Assembly: GCA_030696545.1 (NCBI GenBank)
Contig: JAUYSA010000189.1
Coordinates: 1 to 10,145, forward strand
DNA from: Hyphomonadaceae bacterium
GTDB lineage: Bacteria; Pseudomonadota; Alphaproteobacteria; Caulobacterales; Hyphomonadaceae
DNA length: 10,145 bases
Direction: 5' to 3'
Position 1 is the first letter of the stretch. Each line of letters opens with the position of its first letter. This document shows, piece after piece, positions 1 through 7,025 of this stretch. A program made the translations under genes and the position numbers. A model generated the notes under the pieces. That model did not search any database. It was given only the letters and a program-made list of their open reading frames with translations, and was not told where the DNA came from.

Positions 1-121
1 GTGGGGATGGCGTGATTACGTCCGTCCCCCAGCAGATCGCGCGGAAGGCCTTGCAACAGAGCGCTTCCGGTGTCGGTTATCCCCCAAACTCATCGGTGAA
101 ATATGCGGGATCTGGAGGGAG

Positions 122-148
122 CTCTTCCCCCGTTTCACGGGTGAAGAG
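122..148. repeat. Hairpin-forming inverted repeat
   Basis: CTCTTC at 122-127 pairs with GAAGAG at 143-148, and the stem continues inward through CCCG/CGGG with one mismatch around a short loop. It lies in the gene-free stretch beyond ychF and has no U-run on either side, so a classical intrinsic terminator is not supported. It may be part of the neighbouring repeat-rich block. Confidence 0.5.
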
Positions 149-174
149 TTGGCCGTGAGAGCGGCGCAGGTGTG

Positions 175-323
175 CCCCCTCCGTCTCGCTGACTTCGTCA
201 GCGATCCACCTCCCCCGCCTTCGGCGGTGGAGGCAAGGCGGCGGTGGTGAACAGGGAACGGTGGTTTGCCTCCCCATGCGGAGCAGGGGGAGGTGGATCG
301 CGCGCAGCGCGAGACGGAGGGGG
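175..323. repeat. Inverted pair of palindromic dispersed-type repeats
   Basis: Two units of about 60 bp face each other. Unit 1 is 175-236 and unit 2 is 266-323, on opposite strands, around a spacer of about 29 bp. Each unit, read in its own direction, has a CCCCCTCCGTCTCGC block, a small internal hairpin, a GCGATCCACCTCCCCC block, a variable part and a TTGCCTCC/GGAGGCAA end. The internal hairpins differ in sequence but are each self-complementary: 186-193 with 197-204 (TCGCTGAC/GTCAGCGA) and 298-303 with 307-312 (TCGCGC/GCGCGA). The element lies just after the ychF stop codon, so it may also end or stabilise that transcript. The repeat family is not named here; that it is dispersed in the genome is inference from its form. 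Confidence 0.75.
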
Positions 324-354
324 ATCGGGAGGTGTAGCTGGCGGTGGTGAGGCG

Positions 355-1452
355 CTATACGTTAAAGCGGAAGTGCATGACGTCGCCGTCTTGCACGATG
401 TATTCCTTGCCTTCCTGTCTCGCCTTGCCGTTTTCCTTGGCGCCGCTTTCGCCGTTGAACTTTACATAGTCGGCGTAAGCGATGGTTTCGGCCTTGATGA
501 AGCCCTTCTCGAAGTCGCCGTGGATGACGCCGGCGGCTTGGGGAGCAGTCGTGCCTTTCTTGATCGTCCAGGCGCGCGCTTCCTTCGGGCCGACGGTGAA
601 GTAGGTCTGGAGGCCCAGGAGTTCGTAGCCGGCGCGGATGACGCGGTTGAGGCCGGGTTCTTCAAGGCCTAGCGAGTCGAGAAATTCCTTCTGCTCGTCG
701 TCGGAGAGGACGGCGGTTTCGCTTTCGATCTTGGCGGAGATGACGACCGCAGCGGAGCCTTCGGCTTTCGCGTGGGCGACGACGGCATCGGAGAACTTGT
801 TGCCGGTTGAGGCGGAGTTCTCGTCGACATTGCAGATGTAGAAGACCGGCTTGGAGGTCAGGAGCTGAAGCATCTTCCAGGCTTTGACATCTTCAGCGGC
901 GATCTTGGCGCGGCGCGCGGGCTTGCCGGCATTGAGCTGTTCGAGGGCGAGCTTCAGGAGTTCGAGCGTCTGGATGGCTTCCTTGTCGCCGCCCTTGGCT
1001 TTCTTCTCGACGTTGAGGCGGCGCTTTTCCAGCGAGTCCATGTCGGCGAGCATCAGCTCGGTCTCGACGACCTCAAAGTCGGCGAGCGGATCGATCTTGC
1101 CGGAGACGTGGGTGATGTCGTCGTCCACGAAGCAACGCAGCACGTAGGCGACGGCGTCGACTTCGCGGATGGTGGCGAGGAACTGGTTGCCGAGGCCTTC
1201 GCCCTGGCTCGCGCCTTTGACGAGGCCAGCGATGTCGACGAAATTCATGCGTGTCGGGATGATCTCCTTCGAGCCCGCGATCTTCGCCAGCACGTCGAGG
1301 CGCGGTTCGGGCATCGCCACGTCGCCGACGTTCGGCTCGATCGTGCAGAACGGATAGTTCGCCGCCTGCGCCGCAGCGGTGCGGGTGAGGGCGTTGAACA
1401 GGGTCGACTTGCCGACGTTCGGCAGACCCACGATGCCAGCTTTGAAGCCCAT
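355..1452 (-). CDS. ychF: Redox-regulated ATPase YchF (OLA1 family)
   Basis: This is a 365-residue member of the Obg-related YchF/OLA1 family, cytoplasmic P-loop proteins that bind ATP rather than GTP and associate with ribosomes. The P loop GLPNVGKST is at residues 9-17 and the G3 region DIAGLVKGASQGEG at about 73-86. The G4 motif reads NVDE (208-211) instead of NKxD, which in this family goes with ATP preference. A coiled-coil segment lies at about 130-175. The C-terminal TGS domain spans about 282-364. Length matches the family (about 363). The start ATG overlaps the pth stop codon as TGATG, so the two are probably translationally coupled. It is the last gene of the rplY-pth-ychF cluster and is followed by palindromic repeats. 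Confidence 0.97.
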   Translation of the reverse strand: MGFKAGIVGLPNVGKSTLFNALTRTAAAQAANYPFCTIEPNVGDVAMPEPRLDVLAKIAGSKEIIPTRMNFVDIAGLVKGASQGEGLGNQFLATIREVDAVAYVLRCFVDDDITHVSGKIDPLADFEVVETELMLADMDSLEKRRLNVEKKAKGGDKEAIQTLELLKLALEQLNAGKPARRAKIAAEDVKAWKMLQLLTSKPVFYICNVDENSASTGNKFSDAVVAHAKAEGSAAVVISAKIESETAVLSDDEQKEFLDSLGLEEPGLNRVIRAGYELLGLQTYFTVGPKEARAWTIKKGTTAPQAAGVIHGDFEKGFIKAETIAYADYVKFNGESGAKENGKARQEGKEYIVQDGDVMHFRFNV

Positions 1453-2078
1453 CAGTTCTCTTCCTTGTCGTTTGGCTTGCGCGGGTCGCTCTTCGGCGCG
1501 GGCGCAAGGCGCATCACTTCGGTCTGGTATTTGTCGTCGCTGTTGGCAAGCAGCATGGGCAGGGCCTCGGCGCAGGCATCGATCAGGGCGGTGAGCCAGG
1601 GCTGGTCGGCCTTGGCGAAATCGGAGAGGACGTGGGCGTGGACGAGTTCCTTGTCGCCGGGATGACCAACGCCCATGCGGGCGCGGCGAACATCTGGGCT
1701 GGCCTGGGCTATGATCGAGCGGATGCCGTTGTGGCCGGCAGCGCCGCCGCCAGTCTTCATGCGGAAGCGTCCGGGCGCGAGGTCGATCTCATCGTAGAAA
1801 ATGACGGTGTTGGCGGGGGTGATCTTGTTGAAGCGCATAGCCTCGCCAACCGAATGACCGGAATTGTTCATGAAGGTCTGCGGCTTGAGCAGCATCGCCT
1901 TCACGCGTGTTCCGTCAGGGGCAATGAGAGCACCTTCGGCTGCTTCGCCCTGGAAGCGCACACGCCACGGGCCGAAGCCGTGCTTGGACGCGAAGCGCTC
2001 CACGGCCATGAAGCCGATGTTGTGACGGTTGCCGGCGTATTTCGCGCCGGGGTTTCCAAGACCTACGATGAGCAGCAT
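1452..2078 (-). CDS. pth: Peptidyl-tRNA hydrolase
   Basis: This 208-residue bacterial-type Pth cleaves the ester bond of peptidyl-tRNAs released from stalled ribosomes and so recycles tRNA in the cytoplasm. The family signature is clear: GLGNPG at residues 6-11 with N10, the catalytic H20 in NRHNIGF, FMNNSG with N71, the FYDEIDL motif with D96, and GHNGIR with N117. These match the N10, H20, N68, D93 and N114 set known from E. coli. The last 15 or so residues (KSDPRKPNDKEEN) are a charged tail that varies in the family. It starts 74 bp after rplY and its stop overlaps the ychF start, so the three genes look like one transcription unit. The ribosome binding site is weak (GGACGG). Confidence 0.97.
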   Translation of the reverse strand: MLLIVGLGNPGAKYAGNRHNIGFMAVERFASKHGFGPWRVRFQGEAAEGALIAPDGTRVKAMLLKPQTFMNNSGHSVGEAMRFNKITPANTVIFYDEIDLAPGRFRMKTGGGAAGHNGIRSIIAQASPDVRRARMGVGHPGDKELVHAHVLSDFAKADQPWLTALIDACAEALPMLLANSDDKYQTEVMRLAPAPKSDPRKPNDKEEN

Positions 2079-2117
2079 CAGGGCCGTCCCGCCAGAATAT
2101 TCTCGGGGTGGGGAGGC

Positions 2118-2143
2118 GCCGGCGCATCGTTGGATGCGCCGGC
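2118..2143 (-). repeat. Strong stem-loop between rplY and pth
   Basis: GCCGGCGCATC (2118-2128) and GATGCGCCGGC (2133-2143) form a perfect 11-bp stem with a GTTG loop, starting 9 bases after the rplY stop. In the direction of transcription no U-run follows, so it is unlikely to be a complete intrinsic terminator. A role in partial termination, RNA processing or protection of the abundant rplY message is inference. Confidence 0.7.
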
Positions 2144-2152
2144 TTTACGTCC

Positions 2153-2872
2153 TTATTTCTTCTTCGGAGCGGGGGCCGCAGCCTTGGCCGGAGCGGCTTT
2201 CGCGCCAGCGGCGGGAGCTGCAGCAGCGCCCTTGGCGGGAGCAGCGGCAGCGGCAGGAGCGGCTTCGGCGGCAGCCGGTTTGTCTTCGGCCACATCGTCC
2301 TTGGCCTTGCGGCCCGCGATGGTGATGACGGTGAAGTCGCGGTCAGCGATGGTGGGACGGACGCCTTCCGGCAGCTTCATCGCGGAGATCTTCAGCGCGT
2401 CGCCGATATCCATTTCGGAAACGTCGACTTCGAGATGTTCCGGGATCGCGTCGGCCGGGGCGTAGAGCCAGATTTCGTGACGGACGATGTTCATGGCGCC
2501 GCCGCGCTTGATGCCGGGCGAGACGCCCTGGCCGGTGACGTGGACGGGGACGGCGACGCGGATGATCTGGCCGGGCTCGACGCGGTAGAGGTCGAGGTGG
2601 GTCGGCTCATCGGAGACCGGGTGGAACTGGATGTCCTGGGCGAACACGAGCTGGCGCTCGCCTTTGTGTTCCAGCGTCACGGTGTGCGAGATGAACTTGC
2701 CGGACTTGAGGGCCTGGACGATGGTTTTCTTGTCGATCGAGATGGCGACCGGGGCTTTCTCGCCGCCGTACAGCACGGCGGGGACTTTGCCCTGACGGCG
2801 GGTTTCGCGGGCGCCGCCGCGGCCGGTGTCTTCGCGCACGTCGACATTGAGGACGATTTCAGGTTTGGCCAT
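2153..2872 (-). CDS. rplY: 50S ribosomal protein L25, CTC/TL5 type
   Basis: This is a 239-residue L25 of the long CTC form, which binds 5S rRNA in the large ribosomal subunit. The N-terminal L25 domain (about residues 5-92) contains RRQGKVPAVLYGG and ends in PTHLDLYRV. The C-terminal CTC beta domain (about 100-187) contains PVHVTGQGVSPGIKRGG and RHEIWLYAP, and ends in RDFTVITI. A low-complexity Ala/Pro/Lys tail occupies 190-239. I chose the ATG at 2870-2872 because MAKPEIVLNVDVRE is the family N terminus and GGAGAG lies just upstream. The frame stays open further upstream to another ATG at 3169, but that extension has no family resemblance. It leads the rplY-pth-ychF cluster and is divergent from the OmpA-domain gene. 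Confidence 0.96.
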   Translation of the reverse strand: MAKPEIVLNVDVREDTGRGGARETRRQGKVPAVLYGGEKAPVAISIDKKTIVQALKSGKFISHTVTLEHKGERQLVFAQDIQFHPVSDEPTHLDLYRVEPGQIIRVAVPVHVTGQGVSPGIKRGGAMNIVRHEIWLYAPADAIPEHLEVDVSEMDIGDALKISAMKLPEGVRPTIADRDFTVITIAGRKAKDDVAEDKPAAAEAAPAAAAAPAKGAAAAPAAGAKAAPAKAAAPAPKKK

Positions 2873-2949
2873 TTTGCTCTCCGTTTCGCCCTGATGTCGG
2901 CCAACATACCTTCTTTGAAGGATGGCTGGCCGTAGCACCCTGACTACAC

Positions 2950-2970
2950 AGGCAGCGACAATCGCTGCCT
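2950..2970 (-). repeat. Stem-loop in the rplY leader
   Basis: AGGCAGCG (2950-2957) pairs perfectly with CGCTGCCT (2963-2970) around a 5-base loop. If the proposed promoter is right, the stem lies within about 10 nt of the 5' end of the rplY mRNA. A 5'-protecting or autoregulatory role is inference. No U-run follows in the rplY direction. Confidence 0.5.
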
Positions 2971-2984
2971 TTCGGGAAGGCGGG

Positions 2985-3013
2985 CTTATACGGGAGGGGT
3001 TCCGCCGGCGCAA
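2985..3013 (-). promoter_or_regulatory. Candidate sigma-70 type promoter of rplY
   Basis: On the minus strand, TATAAG (2985-2990) sits 17 bases after TTGCGC (3008-3013). The -10 box is good and the -35 box is weak (3 of 6). It predicts a transcript start near 2978 and a leader of about 105 nt for rplY. The assignment is by eye. Confidence 0.4.
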
Positions 3014-3074
3014 GCTTGCCGGATGACCCCATTTTGCGGCCTTTTGGCGGGATGGATCAACTCCTGTCAGGACT

Positions 3075-3104
3075 CGCCCGGGAAGTGACTTCCATCGGCG
3101 GGCG
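3075..3104. repeat. Nested inverted repeat ahead of the OmpA-domain gene
   Basis: An inner hairpin GGAAG-TGA-CTTCC (3081-3093) is enclosed by CGCCCG (3075-3080) and CGGGCG (3099-3104), with a five-base bulge ATCGG on one side. It ends 24 bases before the start codon at 3129, so it may be a leader structure or a protein-binding site. No clear plus-strand promoter was recognised in the 256-bp divergent region. Confidence 0.4.
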
Positions 3105-3128
3105 CCTGTTATCCGGGTAAGTAGGGCC

Positions 3129-3989
3129 ATGGCCGGAATGAGCGAAGGCACGGTTGTGACGGAAACCACCCGGCCCGCATGGGGTCTGGGCAGGCGGCTG
3201 CCGTTTTTGCCTTTTGGAATCGTGCCGCTGATCGGACTGATCGCCGTGATGCTGGTGGCGCTGGTTCCGTTCGCGATTGGCGAGGTGCAGGCCCCGACCG
3301 AGGCGGCGGCCCGGGAGGCCCTGAGGAAAGAGGGGGCGGACTGGGCGTCTTACAGCGTTTCCGGGCAGTGGGTGGTGCTGGAGGGGCGGCCGCCCTCGCG
3401 GGAGGCTGCGGAAAGGCTGCTGGAGGCGGTGCGGCAGGCCAAGGCGCCGACGCTGTTTGGCGAGGCCCGGCCGGCGACGTGGGTGTATAACAGGTTCACC
3501 TGGACGGAGGACCCGCTGCAGCCTCTGCCGGGGAATCAGCCGCGGATTGGCGAGACGAATGTGGCGGGTGTGGCCCCTGCGGCGCCGAGCGAGGCTTCGG
3601 CTGCGGCCTGTGACGAGACAATGGCGCGGGTGATCGGCGGATCGACGATCAATTTCTCGACGGCGAGCACGATCGTCGGCGCGTCGAGCGACAATGCGCT
3701 GACGGCGATTGCGCGGGCGGCAGGGTCGTGTGCCGGTGTGCTGCGGATCGAGGGGCATACGGATAATGTCGGGCGGGCTGGCTACAACGCCATTCTAAGT
3801 CGCAAGCGCGCTGAAGCGGTGCGCGAGGCGCTGATCGCGCGGGGCGTGCCGGCGGAGCGGCTGGTGGCGCAGGGGGTCGGCTCGGGCCAGCCAATTGCGG
3901 ACAACCGGACCGAAGATGGCCGCGCCCGTAATCGCCGGATCGAAATTCGGACTGTGCGTTCCTCGCCTGCCCAACCGCCGCCGACCTGA
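3129..3989 (+). CDS. Inner-membrane-anchored OmpA-family peptidoglycan-binding protein
   Basis: The protein has 286 residues. A hydrophobic segment at about 27-50, preceded by GRR (21-23), suggests a signal anchor with the C terminus in the periplasm. Residues 55-125 form an alpha/beta region that resembles a BON-type domain (tentative). A low-complexity linker (130-160) leads to a C-terminal OmpA domain (about 165-276). The core EGHTDNVG...YN...LSRKRAEAV contains D212 and R227, spaced 15 apart like the diaminopimelate-binding pair known from OmpA proteins, and GRARNRRIEI closes the domain. It lacks an OmpA beta-barrel. The ATG at 3129 has only a weak ribosome binding site; M4 (3138) is an alternative start. 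The next gene starts 21 bp downstream on the same strand, so co-transcription is likely. Confidence 0.88.
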   Translation: MAGMSEGTVVTETTRPAWGLGRRLPFLPFGIVPLIGLIAVMLVALVPFAIGEVQAPTEAAAREALRKEGADWASYSVSGQWVVLEGRPPSREAAERLLEAVRQAKAPTLFGEARPATWVYNRFTWTEDPLQPLPGNQPRIGETNVAGVAPAAPSEASAAACDETMARVIGGSTINFSTASTIVGASSDNALTAIARAAGSCAGVLRIEGHTDNVGRAGYNAILSRKRAEAVREALIARGVPAERLVAQGVGSGQPIADNRTEDGRARNRRIEIRTVRSSPAQPPPT

Positions 3990-4010
3990 TTTCAAGTGTG
4001 AGACGCTGAC

Positions 4011-5531
4011 ATGTGGTTCCTGCTGCTTCAGATTTTCATCCTCATGCTGCTTGCGGCGGCGCTGGGCGCGGCGCTGGCGTGGTGGTGGCTGAACCGCCGC
4101 CATGAGGATCTGGCGGCGAGCCGCGAGCGGCTGGTGATGCAGGCCGGGCGCATCGACGGGCTCGCGACGCGCGATGACCTGGAGAAAGAACTCGCGGCGA
4201 TGACGAAGCTGCTAGGCGAGCAGAAGCCGGTGGATCTGCGGCCCATGGAAGAGCGGATGATGCGGTTGCAGTCGGCGATAACGAACCTGCAGTTCCCGCA
4301 GACGGACCTGACGCCGGTGATCTCGCGTGTTGCGAATGTCGGCGAGGCGGTGGCGCGGATTCTGCCGACGGATGTGCGGCCGCTGGATGAGCGGTTGTCG
4401 CGGCTGGAGGGGTTGCTGCGCGATCTCAAGCTGCCGGAAGTGGATCTTGGGCCGGTGCATAGCGGCATTGCTTCGGTGGGGCTGGCGGTGAAAGCGCTCG
4501 AGCCGGTGAATGGGCGGATCACCGCGCTGGAGGGAAAGGTGAGCGAAGTGGGCGCACGGCTTGAGGGCGCGCGCCGGAACGACATGGACACGATAGCGGG
4601 GCGGTTCACGAATATCTCGACTGCGCTATCGAGCCTGCGCATCCCCGACATGGCGCCGGTGCAGTCGCGGCTGGCCGAGTTGCAGGCTGGCGTCGCCAAT
4701 GTCGCGAGCACTTTGGGGCGGTTGCAGATGCCGGACATGGCGCCTGTGCATACGCGGCTGGCGGAGCTGCATGGCGGGATGGGCCCGGTGCAGAAATCGC
4801 TTTCCGACCTTGAGACTTTCGTTGTTGCGCTGGACAAGCCGCCGACCGACTTCGGACCGCTGCATAGCCGGTTTGCGGCGCTGGAGGCGGCGCTGATGGC
4901 GGTGCAGACCGAGGTGCGCGAGGGCAAGGCGCTGCAGCCGATCAATATGCGGATAGCGGGGCTGGAAGAAGCGTTGGGCGGGATGCCGGGGCCTGATCTG
5001 GAGCCTGTGCTGGGTGCTGTGCGGGCCATCGACAGCCGACACGATCTGGTGGCGGTGGAGAACAGGCTGACGGCCATCGAGTATGGCCTGGCGGCGGTTC
5101 ACCACATGCTGCGCTCACGCGCGGATGGGGCCGAGGCGCGGGTTGCGCCAAGTCTGCAGGTGGTGCGCGAGACGCCAGCGCCGGTGGCCCCGGTGCGGCC
5201 GACGCGCGACAGCGATCCGATCAATGCGGCCCGGCGGACGGATGACAGGGCCAACCTCCTGGCCAGTGCGGCGTTCGGCGCGGGGGATGATCTTGAGCTG
5301 ATCGATGGCGTTGGGCCGATGCTGGCCTCGCTGTTGAACGAAGTCGGCGTGTTCTATTTCTGGCAGGTTGCGGAGTGGACGCCGGAAGAGATCGACTGGG
5401 TGGAGAGCAAGCTGAAGCATTTCCGCGGGCGCATTCGTCGCGATGACTGGGTTGGTCATGCGCGGACGCTGGCTGCTGGCCCGACCGCCGCGAAGCGGCC
5501 GGGGCAACAAGTCATGCGTGGGTCGCTCTAG
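4011..5531 (+). CDS. Membrane-anchored repeat protein with C-terminal H3TH/helix-hairpin-helix domain
   Basis: The protein has 506 residues. A transmembrane segment (2-27) is followed by NRRHED, which predicts the C-terminal part in the cytoplasm. Residues 74-350 carry about eight degenerate repeats beginning D-[LMFV]-x-P-[VLM], for example at 75, 99, 121, 145, 213, 242, 280 and 329, each followed by an amphipathic helix of the R-L-x-x-L type. Residues 370-415 are a Pro/Arg-rich linker. The C-terminal domain (about 426-487), LELIDGVGPMLASLLNEVGV plus FWQVAEWTPEEIDWV, matches the helix-hairpin-helix form of the group called predicted flap endonuclease-1-like H3TH proteins (COG3743). Nuclease activity is not shown, since no acidic catalytic core is seen. 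The start is ATG with a poor ribosome binding site. Its stop is 8 bp from the convergent amtB stop. Confidence 0.8.
   Translation: MWFLLLQIFILMLLAAALGAALAWWWLNRRHEDLAASRERLVMQAGRIDGLATRDDLEKELAAMTKLLGEQKPVDLRPMEERMMRLQSAITNLQFPQTDLTPVISRVANVGEAVARILPTDVRPLDERLSRLEGLLRDLKLPEVDLGPVHSGIASVGLAVKALEPVNGRITALEGKVSEVGARLEGARRNDMDTIAGRFTNISTALSSLRIPDMAPVQSRLAELQAGVANVASTLGRLQMPDMAPVHTRLAELHGGMGPVQKSLSDLETFVVALDKPPTDFGPLHSRFAALEAALMAVQTEVREGKALQPINMRIAGLEEALGGMPGPDLEPVLGAVRAIDSRHDLVAVENRLTAIEYGLAAVHHMLRSRADGAEARVAPSLQVVRETPAPVAPVRPTRDSDPINAARRTDDRANLLASAAFGAGDDLELIDGVGPMLASLLNEVGVFYFWQVAEWTPEEIDWVESKLKHFRGRIRRDDWVGHARTLAAGPTAAKRPGQQVMRGSL
4647..4820 (+). repeat. Tandem 87-bp coding repeats
   Basis: Two adjacent units of 29 codons start at 4647 and 4734. 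Both open with GACATGGCGCC and continue as CGGCTGGC...GAG, encoding DMAPVQSRLAEL and DMAPVHTRLAEL. They are the most similar of the protein's repeats at DNA level, which suggests a fairly recent duplication within the gene. Similarity fades in the second half of the units. Confidence 0.6.
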
Positions 5532-5539
5532 GCTCGATC

Positions 5540-6844
5540 TCAGTTCATGCCGTGATAGCCGCGCTCGCCATGCACATGCATGTCGAGGCCTTCGACTTCA
5601 GCCTCGTGCTTCACGCGCAGGTTCACGACGAGGCCGGTTACTTTCACGATCACCAGCGTGACGCCGACTGACCAGGCGATGACGGCTGCGACGCCTTGCA
5701 GTTGAACCCAGAACTGCTGGCCCATCGAGACTTCGCCCAGGCCCGGCGAAAGCGGGCCGACTGTGGCAAGAACTGGCAGGATAAGCGTGCCGAGAATGCC
5801 GCCGACGCCATGGACGGCGAATACGTCGAGGCTGTCGTCGATCTTCAGCATGTTGCGGATCAGGGTGACGGCGTAGAAGCAGACGATCGACGCCGAGATG
5901 CCGATAACCAGCGCGCCGACCGGGCCGACGGAACCTGCAGCGGGCGTGATCGTGGCGAGGCCCGCAACGAGGCCAGTGACCGTGCCGACCAGGCCGGGAC
6001 GGCCGAACTTGATCCATTCGATCGCCATCCATGTCAGCGCTGCGGCGGAGGCCGAGATGTGCGTGACCAGCATCGCATTGCCGGCGCTGTGACCGGCAGA
6101 GAGAGCCGAGCCTGCGTTGAAGCCGTACCAGCCGACCCAGAGCAGAGCCGCGCCGATCATCACGAACACGGGGCTGTGCGGCGGCCGCATCTCATGCGGG
6201 AAGTGCTTCCGCTTGCCGACCATCATCGCAACAACGATAGCGGACGAGCCGGCCGTGGCGTGGACGACGAGGCCGCCCGCGAAATCGCGGACGCCCTGTT
6301 CGAACAGCCAGCCGCCCGAACCCCAGACCCAATGCGCGACGGGTGCATAGACCAGCAGCATCCAGAGAGCGGAGAAGATCAGCACGAAGGCGAAGCCTGT
6401 GCGTTCGGGATAGGCGCCGACGATGAGGGCGGGCGTGATGATCGCGAACGTCATCTGGAACATGAAGAAGACGGATTCAGGGATCGTGCCGGTCTCGCTG
6501 GTCGCTTCGACGCCGTTCAGGAAGGACTTGCCGAGGCCGCCCCAGATGGCGTTCGCATCGCCGCCGTCGCCGAACGCGATGGAATAGCCCGCGACGAGCC
6601 ACAGGACGGACATCAGGCAGGCGATGACGACGCACTGGCTGAGCACGGAGAGCACGTTCTTCGACTGCACGAGGCCGCCGTAGAACAGGGCCAGGGCGGG
6701 AAGCGTCATAAGCAGGACGAGCGCTGTCGCTGTAAGCACCCAGGCGGTGTCGCCTGAATTGGTCTCGGCAAAGGCGGCAGGCGCTGCGAGGAGCGCACAG
6801 GTGGCCGCAACGGCCGCGCGGCGGCCGATCTGAAGTATGGTCAT
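5540..6844 (-). CDS. amtB: Ammonium transporter AmtB
   Basis: This is a 434-residue Amt/Mep/Rh-family channel that carries ammonium/ammonia across the inner membrane. A cleavable signal peptide (1-26, ending AFA) precedes the typical first helix with LALFYGGLVQSKN (51-63). About eleven membrane helices follow. Key residues are present: D187 in RDFAGG, and the pore histidines H195 (VVHAT) and H345 (AVHGVGG). The C terminus EGLDMHVHGERGYH resembles the tail that contacts PII proteins. I chose the ATG at 6842-6844 because it gives a proper signal peptide and has GAGGA about 7 bases upstream; a longer frame from 6958 has no family support. No glnK lies beside it, although the two genes are often paired. 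It is convergent with the H3TH gene and divergent from blaI. Confidence 0.96.
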   Translation of the reverse strand: MTILQIGRRAAVAATCALLAAPAAFAETNSGDTAWVLTATALVLLMTLPALALFYGGLVQSKNVLSVLSQCVVIACLMSVLWLVAGYSIAFGDGGDANAIWGGLGKSFLNGVEATSETGTIPESVFFMFQMTFAIITPALIVGAYPERTGFAFVLIFSALWMLLVYAPVAHWVWGSGGWLFEQGVRDFAGGLVVHATAGSSAIVVAMMVGKRKHFPHEMRPPHSPVFVMIGAALLWVGWYGFNAGSALSAGHSAGNAMLVTHISASAAALTWMAIEWIKFGRPGLVGTVTGLVAGLATITPAAGSVGPVGALVIGISASIVCFYAVTLIRNMLKIDDSLDVFAVHGVGGILGTLILPVLATVGPLSPGLGEVSMGQQFWVQLQGVAAVIAWSVGVTLVIVKVTGLVVNLRVKHEAEVEGLDMHVHGERGYHGMN

Positions 6845-6857
6845 GGGGGTCCTCGTT

Positions 6858-6885
6858 AGGCTTCGCCGACTTCGCGGCGTTGCCT
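6858..6885 (-). repeat. Stem-loop in the amtB leader
   Basis: AGGC-TT-CGCCG (6858-6868) pairs with CGGCG-TT-GCCT (6875-6885) around ACTTCG, interrupted by a TT/TT internal loop. It lies directly before the Shine-Dalgarno sequence (6851-6855 on the minus strand), so it could affect translation start. The regulatory role is inference. Confidence 0.45.
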
Positions 6886-6982
6886 GCTGATTAGGCGGAT
6901 GGCGCTGATTCCGCTCATGGAACGTGCGAGTGCGTTGGACTCCCCTGTGCGGCGCCAAAGATTTGGGCGATGAAATAGGGTG

Positions 6983-6994
6983 TTTGCACGCAAA
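6983..6994. promoter_or_regulatory. 12-bp dyad TTTGCACGCAAA upstream of amtB
   Basis: TTTGC and GCAAA form perfect half-sites with a two-base centre, 138 bp before the amtB start. Close by are GCAAA-like direct repeats (6990-7004). It may be a regulator site for amtB. It does not match the longer NtrC consensus well, and I found no sigma-54 TGGCAC-N5-TTGC element, so no regulator is named. Confidence 0.35.
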
Positions 6995-7025
6995 TCGCGC
7001 AAAATAATCGCGAGGCTAGGTCGCG

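Larger units (their letters stand above)
1..354. other. Gene-free stretch downstream of ychF
   Basis: No convincing gene is seen. A plus-strand frame is open from the window edge to a stop at 249-251, but its third codon positions are not GC-rich as in the real genes here, and it runs into the palindromic repeats. A 66-codon minus-strand frame (77-277) is largely translated repeat. The content is the hairpin at 122-148 and the inverted repeat pair at 175-323. Confidence 0.65.

Noticed and set aside
77..277. 66-codon minus-strand frame near the left edge
   Set aside because: Mostly translated palindromic repeat, with no family resemblance.
175..323. CRISPR array
   Set aside because: Only two units in inverted orientation, with no regular spacers and no cas genes.
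2108..2935. 275-codon plus-strand frame across rplY
   Set aside because: Gly/Asp-rich shadow of the L25 gene on the opposite strand.
2873..3169. N-terminal extension of L25 to an ATG at 3169
   Set aside because: The extension spans the promoter region and part of the divergent gene, and known L25 proteins start at the MAKPE-like position.
4028..5077. 349-codon minus-strand frame across the H3TH-domain gene
   Set aside because: Ser/Arg-rich shadow frame with no recognisable motif; the plus-strand gene has a membrane anchor, repeats and a known C-terminal domain.
5696..6757. 353-codon open frame on the plus strand across amtB
   Set aside because: It lies antisense to a clear amtB and has the Asp/Arg/His-rich composition typical of opposite-strand frames in GC-rich genes.
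6845..6958. N-terminal extension of AmtB to an ATG at 6958
   Set aside because: It would bury the signal peptide behind 38 unrelated residues; the internal ATG has a good ribosome binding site.
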